Positions 5,932 through 12,172 of a stretch of 13,554 nt of DNA are shown piece by piece (within the stretch, counting starts at the first letter, position 1; every line of letters begins with the position of its first letter). The translations under genes and the position numbers were made by a program. Where the stretch lies: the NCBI GenBank assembly GCA_009784635.1, contig WRBG01000035.1:1-13554 (forward strand). Direction: 5' to 3'. A model generated the notes under the pieces. It was not told the origin of the DNA. It worked only from the letters and a program-made list of their open reading frames with translations, and made no database searches. The DNA is from Bacteroidales bacterium. Lineage in GTDB: Bacteria > Bacteroidota > Bacteroidia > Bacteroidales > UBA932.

Positions 5932-7536
5932 TTACATGGTGTCTCGGACATACAAATCCACAAGGCCATCCCGAAACAAAAACGGCCTCTTTTGCCCTAC
6001 TTTAATCCCCAATTTTTGATACAAACGGGAACGACGGGTATACAGGGGGTCGGGATTCGACAGCTTGTAGAGACCGCATAAATCTTTAGGGCCTAAATCG
6101 GCATAAAGCAAACAAGTGAATATTATATCAGCAGTATTCAGCTGAGGGTAGCGTTTTTTTAACCAGTCTATCATGCCCGGATAGGCGAGATGCGCTGCTT
6201 TAAATACTTTAGCATAAAAAACTTCTTCCGGCGGATAAGGGAAGTTGATATTAAATTCTTTTAGAAAAAGCGTTGTATTCCATTGATTTATGCAATAAGA
6301 ACGCCTAAGTTCCTGCAGGGATTTGTCCTGTTGCTCCAAGGTTTCCGTATGAACCCTATCCCAACGGGTCATACGCCTTTTCCACCAATATACAGTCATG
6401 ACCATAGCGGTTACAGACAGCGTACAAATACCGGCAACCGTACCCATATGCTTCGTTTTTTGTTTCACCTGTTCCTTTTTTAACTTTTCCTGTTGGTGTT
6501 TCTCCTTTACAATTCTAAAATCATGCAGGTAATGCTCCCTGCGGATGGAATCGGAGAGTTCTTTGTATTTGGCCATATAGTTTATGGCGGCCTCATAGTC
6601 CCCCGCCTGTTCTTCTACTCTTTTCATGCCGGCCAATGCCCCTGCACGCTGTCTAGAGGTGGCTTGTGTATCTCTCAATACCAAATACATATAATGTCGT
6701 GCAGAATCTATCTGCCCCACGTCTAAATACAACATACCTAATAAAGGATAATACTCTATGGAGTTGATCTGTTGTTCCTGCATTTGCCGTACTGTACGGG
6801 TTAAAGCCGCTATGGCCCCACTATATTGCTTCTTTTCTCGCAACAGTTTAGACAGGTTCATTTCCATGAGGTAACTGTATACGGTATCTTGTCTAAAAAG
6901 GGCCAATGCTTTGGCCTGTCTGTAGTAGGATTCTGCAGAATCCGCAAGGGCAGACAAGTAAAAGACATTTCCTATACGGCCTAAAACATAGTTCTCGTGC
7001 TGTAGATTGCCGTTTTTTCTGCCGGCCGCCAAAGAGATTTGAAAGAACTCCAACGCTTCTTTATAATGCCCCTGTCCTTGATACAATACGCCCATTTCAT
7101 TGGCGACCAATGTTAAAAGTTCATCGTCAACATATATGTCTACCATGTCCTGCGCCTTTTTGTACATGCTCAACGCCAATTTCAAGCTGTCCATGTACAC
7201 ATAGGCATTACCTTTATAAAGATAGGCCCAGCTTAATCTGCGGTAATCCTTTTTTCGGCTGTAATAGTCTATCGCTGTATTTATCAAGCTGTCTCCGGAG
7301 AGGGGAAGATGGTTCTTGTCTAAGGCCTGAGTATAGAGCAGGGCGTAACGGGCCCGTAAGGCGCCGCGGGAAATATGTTGCCCGTCTAATAACCGCAACA
7401 ACTGCAATGCGGAATCCGGCCGGGTCTGCATAAGGGCTTCTGCCGTATTTAAAGAGGAAGAGATGACCTTATCGTTTACACATGAGGCCGTTAAAGACAC
7501 CAAAAGTATTAGGTTTACAAGTATCGCGTTTTTCAT
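5932..7536 (-). CDS. TPR lipoprotein with membrane helix and C-terminal HTH-like domain
   Basis: A 534-residue protein starting at the ATG at 7536. This start, not the upstream ATG at 7572, gives a proper lipoprotein signal: MKNAILVN, an apolar stretch, then LTASC with the lipidated Cys19. Residues of about 25-350 form helical pairs of TPR type, for example WAYLYKGNAYVYMDSLKLAL and GVLYQGQGHYKEALEFFQIS. A basic coiled segment rich in Lys and Gln precedes a membrane helix at about 364-385 (GTVAGICTLSVTAMVMTVYW). After it come a short helical linker and a C-terminal domain at about 430-534. There, LNTADIIFTCLLYADLGPKD with the following RRSRLYQKLGIK resembles a LuxR-like helix-turn-helix. This architecture is common in Bacteroidetes and is thought to couple periplasmic sensing to gene control, but the signal and targets are unknown. 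It lies downstream of ispD on the same strand, 46 nt after its stop. Confidence 0.85.
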   Translation of the reverse strand: MKNAILVNLILLVSLTASCVNDKVISSSLNTAEALMQTRPDSALQLLRLLDGQHISRGALRARYALLYTQALDKNHLPLSGDSLINTAIDYYSRKKDYRRLSWAYLYKGNAYVYMDSLKLALSMYKKAQDMVDIYVDDELLTLVANEMGVLYQGQGHYKEALEFFQISLAAGRKNGNLQHENYVLGRIGNVFYLSALADSAESYYRQAKALALFRQDTVYSYLMEMNLSKLLREKKQYSGAIAALTRTVRQMQEQQINSIEYYPLLGMLYLDVGQIDSARHYMYLVLRDTQATSRQRAGALAGMKRVEEQAGDYEAAINYMAKYKELSDSIRREHYLHDFRIVKEKHQQEKLKKEQVKQKTKHMGTVAGICTLSVTAMVMTVYWWKRRMTRWDRVHTETLEQQDKSLQELRRSYCINQWNTTLFLKEFNINFPYPPEEVFYAKVFKAAHLAYPGMIDWLKKRYPQLNTADIIFTCLLYADLGPKDLCGLYKLSNPDPLYTRRSRLYQKLGIKVGQKRPFLFRDGLVDLYVRDTM

Positions 7537-7582
7537 ATGTCCATATACATATAACGCTGTAAAAATACACAAATATTGTGAA

Positions 7583-8245
7583 TCACAAAACTGCTGCCAA
7601 CTCCAAATCTTCGGGCGTGGTAATCTTTATATTCCGGGCCATCCCCTTAGTCAGGAATAAAGGAACCCCGTCTTTTTCAACCACCGAGGCATCGTCGGTA
7701 AAGCCGGGAATATAGCTTTGGTTATAGGCTTTTTTTAGTACATCCGTCCAAAAAACTTGAGGGGTTTGTACCCTCAAAAAGGCGGTACGGTCCACAGGGG
7801 CAGAACTGTTATCCACAATCCGGCGCATGGAGTCGGTTATTTCTACTACCGGAACCACGGCCGGATGCTGCCGGGCCAAATCAAAACAGGACTGTATCAA
7901 TGCCCTGCTTACCAAAGGACGAACCCCGTCGTGAACGGCGGTAATACCTCCGGGTGAAATCAAGGCCAAGGCATTTTGCACCGAATGAAATCGGGTAAAA
8001 CCTCCGGCCACCAAGGTGCAGGGAATGCGTAAATCGTATTGGGCCGCCAATTCCTGCCATAAGTCCATGTACACAGGAGGAAGGACAACGTATATCTCCA
8101 TGGATGAAGAAAAATCGTAAAAAGTTTCTAAAGTACGGAAGATGATTGGATTTCCTTTCAATAACAAAAACTGTTTGGGTAAATCAGAGCCCATGCGCAA
8201 ACCGCTTCCGCCCGCCGTAATAATCAGTTTGCTCCGTATCTCCAT
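7583..8245 (-). CDS. ispD: 2-C-methyl-D-erythritol 4-phosphate cytidylyltransferase
   Basis: Third step of the MEP (non-mevalonate) isoprenoid pathway: joins MEP and CTP to give CDP-methylerythritol and pyrophosphate. The 220-residue protein is complete and of normal length. The nucleotide-binding start reads ITAGGSGLRMGSDLPKQFLL (10-28), with Arg17 and Lys24 matching the catalytic Arg and Lys of the family. AGGFTRFHSVQNAL (80-93), VHDGVRPLV (104-112), VDRTAFLRVQTPQVF (151-165), TDDASVVE (183-190) and NIKITTPEDL (205-214, Lys207) are the other signatures. Bacteroidetes enzymes commonly have HDGVRP where E. coli has HDAARP. The gene is divergent from purH, with its own perfect -7 box 23 nt upstream of the ATG, and may be co-transcribed with the TPR regulator downstream. 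Isoprenoids feed the undecaprenyl carrier used by the cell-wall enzymes encoded nearby, though a functional link is only suggestive. Confidence 0.97.
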   Translation of the reverse strand: MEIRSKLIITAGGSGLRMGSDLPKQFLLLKGNPIIFRTLETFYDFSSSMEIYVVLPPVYMDLWQELAAQYDLRIPCTLVAGGFTRFHSVQNALALISPGGITAVHDGVRPLVSRALIQSCFDLARQHPAVVPVVEITDSMRRIVDNSSAPVDRTAFLRVQTPQVFWTDVLKKAYNQSYIPGFTDDASVVEKDGVPLFLTKGMARNIKITTPEDLELAAVL

Positions 8246-8268
8246 GATTCATGTTTAGAAATCCCCAA

Positions 8269-8276
8269 CAAATGTA
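8269..8276 (-). promoter_or_regulatory. -7 element of the ispD promoter
   Basis: TACATTTG on the minus strand, a perfect TAnnTTTG. It ends 23 nt before the ispD ATG. No good TTTG lies 19-21 nt upstream. The expected -33 position falls on the purH -7 element on the other strand, so the two promoters occupy overlapping polymerase footprints. Confidence 0.55.
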
Positions 8277-8297
8277 GGAGATATTCTGTAAATATCG

Positions 8298-8305
8298 TAC
8301 TTTTG
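8298..8305 (+). promoter_or_regulatory. -7 element of the purH promoter, almost adjacent to the start codon
   Basis: TACTTTTG is a perfect TAnnTTTG. The purH ATG begins only 6 nt after it (8312). Since transcription in this group usually starts several nt past the box, the mRNA would begin at or next to the start codon. No clear -33 TTTG is present, only AATG at 8271-8274. Confidence 0.55.
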
Positions 8306-8311
8306 CAGACC

Positions 8312-9790
8312 ATGAAAACAATAAAAAGGGCGCTTATATCCGTCTATCATAAAGAAAAACTGGATGTAGTGGCGTGTGCATTACATGAATTGGAGGTCGA
8401 GATATATTCCACCGGAGGGAGTTGGGATTATATCTCCGGACTGGACATTCCGGTAAAAGCGGTGGATCGGCTTACCGGTTATCCGGCTATTTTGGGCGGA
8501 AGGGTAAAGACCCTCCACCCAAAAGTGTTTGGAGGCATTTTGGCGCGGCGGGACCATCCTGCCGACTTGAATGAGTTGGCCGACTACGATATTCCCCTTT
8601 TTGACTTGGTTGTGGTAGACCTTTATCCCTTTGAAGAAACGGCAGCATCGGGAGCGCCGGAACAGGAGGTCATTGAAAAAATAGACATTGGCGGTATTTC
8701 TTTGATTCGGGCGGCCGCCAAAAACCATAAAGACGTGCTGGTTGTCTCTACCAAAGACCAGTACCCCGCGCTTTTGGAAATACTTACCCAAAAGAAGGGA
8801 TTATCTACTTTGGATGAGCGAAAACGCTTTGCCGCCGAGGCTTTTAAAACCACCTCGCATTACGACATTGCCATCCTTAATTATTTTAACGGAACACGGC
8901 AACTCAGATACGGGGAAAATCCCCACCAGCGGGGCCGTTATTTGGGACTGCCCGATTCGCTGCCCAAACAGTTGCATGGTAAAGAATTATCTTACAATAA
9001 CCTGCTTGATGTTGAAGCCGCCGTTGAATTGATTCACGACTTTAAGGAACCCACTGTTGCTATTATCAAACACAACAACGTCTGCGGTTGCGCCTCTGAT
9101 TCGGATTTGTTGCAGGCATGGAACAAAGCATACGCGGCAGACCCGCTTTCTGCATTCGGAGGGGTAATTGTGGCCAATCGGCCCATAGACGCCCATACGG
9201 CAGAGGCCATAAACACGCTTTTCTTTGAGGTCTTGATGGCGACTGATTTTTCTAAAGAGGCGCTGGATATACTGTGTACCAAAAAGAACAGGATATTGCT
9301 TGCGTTTTCGCACACAGAGCTTCCCAAGGAAAAATACCGCAGCCTACTACACGGCATGCTGATTCAAGACAGGGACATGGCGATGGAGGGCATCGAAAAC
9401 TTCCATTTTTGCACCCTTCGGCAACCCCAATCGGAACAAATAGAAGACCTGATTTTTGCCAACAAGTTGGTAAAACACTCCAAATCCAACGCCATTGTGC
9501 TGGTAAAAGACAAAATGCTGCTTGCTTCGGGCGTAGGACAGACTTCCCGTATAGACGCTTTGAAGCAAGCCATCGCAAAGGCCGGACAGTTTGGCTTTTC
9601 CCTGTCGGGAGCGGTTATGGCTTCGGACGCTTTTTTCCCCTTTCCGGACTGTGTGGAAACAGCTCATCTGGCAGGTATTACTGCCATTATCCAACCCGGA
9701 GGGTCGGTCCGCGACCAAGAATCCGTTGATTATTGTAACGCCCATCATATAGCTATGGTGTGCACCGGTATCCGCCACTTTAAACATTAA
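8312..9790 (+). CDS. purH: Bifunctional AICAR transformylase / IMP cyclohydrolase
   Basis: Carries out the last two steps of de novo purine synthesis: formylation of AICAR by 10-formyl-THF, then ring closure to IMP. The 492-residue protein is complete. The MGS-like cyclohydrolase domain covers about 1-190, with STGG (33-36), GGRVKTLHPKVFGGILARR (62-80), DLVVVDLYPFE (98-108) and IEKIDIGGISLIRAAAKN (121-138). The transformylase domain follows with LRYGENPHQRG (198-208), LSYNNLLDVEAA (226-237), IIKHNNVCGC with the Lys253-His254 catalytic pair, DPLSAFGGVI, FANKLVKHSKSNAIV, GVGQTSR, GAVMASDAFFPFPD and IIQPGGSVRD. The ATG at 8312 is chosen. A TTG three codons upstream (8303) is in frame but lies inside the -7 promoter element, so it is unlikely to be on the mRNA. 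mreB follows after 28 nt. Confidence 0.98.
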   Translation: MKTIKRALISVYHKEKLDVVACALHELEVEIYSTGGSWDYISGLDIPVKAVDRLTGYPAILGGRVKTLHPKVFGGILARRDHPADLNELADYDIPLFDLVVVDLYPFEETAASGAPEQEVIEKIDIGGISLIRAAAKNHKDVLVVSTKDQYPALLEILTQKKGLSTLDERKRFAAEAFKTTSHYDIAILNYFNGTRQLRYGENPHQRGRYLGLPDSLPKQLHGKELSYNNLLDVEAAVELIHDFKEPTVAIIKHNNVCGCASDSDLLQAWNKAYAADPLSAFGGVIVANRPIDAHTAEAINTLFFEVLMATDFSKEALDILCTKKNRILLAFSHTELPKEKYRSLLHGMLIQDRDMAMEGIENFHFCTLRQPQSEQIEDLIFANKLVKHSKSNAIVLVKDKMLLASGVGQTSRIDALKQAIAKAGQFGFSLSGAVMASDAFFPFPDCVETAHLAGITAIIQPGGSVRDQESVDYCNAHHIAMVCTGIRHFKH

Positions 9791-9810
9791 ATCGTATCAC
9801 CTTATATTTA
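9779..9810 (+). promoter_or_regulatory. Weak promoter-like site before mreB
   Basis: TTTA at 9779-9782 and TATATTTA at 9803-9810, spaced 20 nt, each match the Bacteroidetes -33 and -7 consensus with one mismatch at the final G. The -7 box ends 8 nt before the mreB ATG. It may give mreB some transcription apart from purH, but AT-rich sequence alone could produce this match. Confidence 0.25.
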
Positions 9811-9818
9811 AAACCAAT

Positions 9819-10838
9819 ATGGCATTCTCTTTCCTTACTCAAGAATTGGCAATTGACTTAGGCACCGCCAATACCATTATCATCCATAACGACAAAATCG
9901 TGGTGGATGAACCATCTATCATCGCGATAGACCGAAACACAGACAAGCCCATAGCCATTGGCAAAAGGGCCATGCTGATGCACGGGAAAACCCATGAAAA
10001 CATAAGAACTATCAGACCATTACGCGACGGCGTGATTGCAGACTTCAATGCGGCCGAGCAAATGATTCGGGGTATGATTAAAATGACCCGTCCCAAAAAT
10101 CATTTTTTCTCCCCCAGCCTGCGCATGGTGGTTTGTATTCCGTCCGGCAGCACAGAGGTGGAAATTAGGGCTGTGCGAGATTCTTCGGAACATGCCGGCG
10201 GGCGCGATGTGTATATGATTTACGAACCCATGGCAGCTGCTTTAGGCATTGGAATTGACGTAGAAGCGCCCGAAGGCAGCATGGTGGTAGACATTGGAGG
10301 AGGAACTACCGAAATCGCCGTAATCGCCTTAGGCGGCATTGTCTGCAACCAAAGCATCCGCATTGCCGGAGACGGGTTTACCAGCGAAATCCAGCAATAT
10401 ATGCGGCATCAGCACAACATTAAAATCGGGGAGCGCTCCGCCGAGGAAATAAAGATTCAAGTGGGGTCGGCTATATCCGACTTGGAGTCTCCTCCCAAGC
10501 CCTATGAGGTGCGGGGGCCCAACCTTATGACGGCATTGCCGGTGGAAGTATCTGTCTCCAGTCAAGAAATTGCCCACTGCTTAGATAAATCATTGGCCAA
10601 AATAGAAGCCGCCGTATTGTCTGTGTTGGAGCAAACGCCTCCCGAACTTTATTCCGACATTGTTAAAAAAGGCATATCCCTTACCGGAGGAGGAGCTTTA
10701 CTTAGAGGCTTGGATATCAGACTAAAAAACAAAATCAATATGCCTGTGCATGTATCCGAGGGACCTCTGCACGCCGTAGCCCGAGGCACCGGTATTGCGC
10801 TTAAAAACATTGGTAAATTCCCCTTCCTTATTCGATAA
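9819..10838 (+). CDS. mreB: Rod shape-determining protein MreB (bacterial actin)
   Basis: Actin-like ATPase that forms membrane-bound filaments on the cytoplasmic side and steers lateral wall synthesis. The 339-residue protein is full length. Phosphate-1 motif AIDLGTANT (11-19), the conserved RPLRDGVIADFNAAEQMI (67-84), YEPMAAALGIG with the Glu136 region, phosphate-2 motif VDIGGGTTE (157-165), RIAGDGF (181-187), GERSAEEIK (204-212) and adenosine motif LTGGGALLRGLD (288-299) are all intact. The N-terminus MAFSFLTQE is short and apolar, as expected for membrane attachment. It is first of the mre cluster, with mreC starting 6 nt after its stop. Confidence 0.98.
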   Translation: MAFSFLTQELAIDLGTANTIIIHNDKIVVDEPSIIAIDRNTDKPIAIGKRAMLMHGKTHENIRTIRPLRDGVIADFNAAEQMIRGMIKMTRPKNHFFSPSLRMVVCIPSGSTEVEIRAVRDSSEHAGGRDVYMIYEPMAAALGIGIDVEAPEGSMVVDIGGGTTEIAVIALGGIVCNQSIRIAGDGFTSEIQQYMRHQHNIKIGERSAEEIKIQVGSAISDLESPPKPYEVRGPNLMTALPVEVSVSSQEIAHCLDKSLAKIEAAVLSVLEQTPPELYSDIVKKGISLTGGGALLRGLDIRLKNKINMPVHVSEGPLHAVARGTGIALKNIGKFPFLIR

Positions 10839-10844
10839 CCGTTT

Positions 10845-11648
10845 ATGCGCCGCGGCCATTCCTTAATTCCCAAAATAACAGTGCTTTTGTTATTTCTTGT
10901 ATTGCAGGGAATCGCCATACTGTTGATGACCCGAAACAGCGTATACCAGCAAGCCGGCATGTTGCATTTTTTTAACGCCGGTCGCTATAGGGTTTGGGAA
11001 TATCAAGAGAATATTCATAATTATTTTAAACTTCAATCTACCAACAAGGAGTTGGCAGAAGAAAATACCCGACTTAGGACGGCCTTGTTGGCCAAACCCG
11101 AGTCTTCGTATCAATATGCCGCCGCCGACTCTCTTTTTGCCTTTATTGGCGCAGAAGTGGTGTACAACAGCACTTCCCGTCTTCAGAATTATATGGTGAT
11201 TAATCGGGGCAGCGAGCAAGGCATAACGCCCGAAATGGGGGTCATTGGCAACCGAGGCGTGGTAGGCATTGTGCAAAGCGTTCAAAAGAATTATGCTTTG
11301 GTGCGCTCCTTACTTAATACCCGTTTCCAAATCAGCGTCCGCGTAACGCCCGGGCAGTATACCGGAACTTTATTTTGGGACAGCAAAAGCATTCGCACGG
11401 CCAATATTTCCGATATGCCCCAGCACAGTTCGGTCTCTCCGGGGGATACTGTTGTAACAAGTGGATTTTCAGAAATTTTTCCCGCCCATATTCCCATTGG
11501 AGTCATTACGGCCACCTCCATAAAAAAAGGAACCTATATGGACGCCACCGTAGAATTATTCCAGAATTTCAACACCTTACGACATGTAGACATCATACGC
11601 AGTCTGCATGCCGCAGAAATCAAAACGCTTTTGCAGGATTATGAATAG
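10845..11648 (+). CDS. mreC: Rod shape-determining protein MreC
   Basis: Inner-membrane protein of the elongasome with its main domain in the periplasm, where it activates PBP2-RodA. 267 residues: a basic start (MRRGHSLIPK), one membrane helix at about 11-28, a coiled-coil region at about 48-84 (including STNKELAEENTRLRTALLAK) and the two-barrel MreC domain from about 100 to 255. The latter includes NYMVINRGSEQGI, GVIGNRGVVGIVQSV, SLLNTRFQISVRV, and GDTVVTSGFSEIFPAHIPIG. Length and order match the family. It overlaps mreD by 8 nt, which suggests translational coupling. Confidence 0.96.
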   Translation: MRRGHSLIPKITVLLLFLVLQGIAILLMTRNSVYQQAGMLHFFNAGRYRVWEYQENIHNYFKLQSTNKELAEENTRLRTALLAKPESSYQYAAADSLFAFIGAEVVYNSTSRLQNYMVINRGSEQGITPEMGVIGNRGVVGIVQSVQKNYALVRSLLNTRFQISVRVTPGQYTGTLFWDSKSIRTANISDMPQHSSVSPGDTVVTSGFSEIFPAHIPIGVITATSIKKGTYMDATVELFQNFNTLRHVDIIRSLHAAEIKTLLQDYE

Positions 11649-12165
11649 ACCCATACACTATATATTGATGTTTGTGCTTTTTTGCCTGCTTCAAACTTTT
11701 GTGTTTGGGCGCATGCAGTTGGGTCACTTTTTCTATCCCTGTATCTATGTCCTCTTTATCCTCTTGTTTCCATTTGGTTATAAAACCCTGTACCTCTTGC
11801 TTTGGTCATTTGCCATAGGGCTTTGCGTAGACATGCTTAGCGCTGGAGTTTGGGGACTGCACACATCGGCAAGCCTCTTTTTGGGATTATCTCGGCAAAG
11901 CATTCTAAAATTAGTGGCCTCTAAAGAGGAGTTTGGGCAATTGATGGTGCCCGGATTGCGCACGCTGGGATACCAGCGCTACTTTACTTTTCTGATGATT
12001 GCCCTGTTCATCCATCATAGCGTACTGTTTGGTTTGGAAACATTCCGTTTTAGCTATTTCCCACTGACCCTCCTAAGGGTACTGTGTAGCGCCTTGTTAA
12101 ACAGTCTGCTTATTCTCCTCGCCCAAGTTGCTTTCCTAAACCAAAAACGACATTCCGGAAACTAA
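11641..12165 (+). CDS. mreD: Rod shape-determining protein MreD
   Basis: Small multispanning membrane protein of the elongasome. 174 residues with five or six apolar segments, for example YILMFVLFCLLQTFVF, YVLFILLFPF, LYLLLWSFAIGLCVDMLSAG and the C-terminal LLNSLLILLAQVAF. The segment GLCVDMLSAGVWGLHTSAS (60-78, Asp64, Gly72, His74) matches the conserved Gly-x-x-x-Asp...Gly-x-His pattern of MreD. The ATG at 11641 is chosen. An in-frame ATG at 11608 would add 11 polar residues that lie entirely within mreC and put basic residues and a Cys ahead of the normal N-terminus. Sequence conservation is low in this family, so context supports the call strongly. Confidence 0.93.
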   Translation: MNRPIHYILMFVLFCLLQTFVFGRMQLGHFFYPCIYVLFILLFPFGYKTLYLLLWSFAIGLCVDMLSAGVWGLHTSASLFLGLSRQSILKLVASKEEFGQLMVPGLRTLGYQRYFTFLMIALFIHHSVLFGLETFRFSYFPLTLLRVLCSALLNSLLILLAQVAFLNQKRHSGN

Positions 12166-12172
12166 GGACACT

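Noticed and set aside
7537..7572. Upstream ATG at 7572 for the TPR protein
   Set aside because: The 12 added residues would bury the lipoprotein signal; the ATG at 7536 gives a standard signal peptide with Cys19.
8303..8311. TTG at 8303 as the purH start, adding three residues
   Set aside because: It lies inside the perfect -7 promoter element and so would precede the transcription start; the ATG at 8312 gives the normal family N-terminus.
9252..9787. Overlapping long antisense frames within purH (up to 146 codons)
   Set aside because: They mirror the transformylase domain in other frames and show no recognisable domain.
11608..11640. Upstream ATG at 11608 for mreD
   Set aside because: It would overlap mreC by 41 nt and add a polar tail not typical of MreD; the ATG at 11641 gives a short 8-nt overlap and a membrane segment at once.
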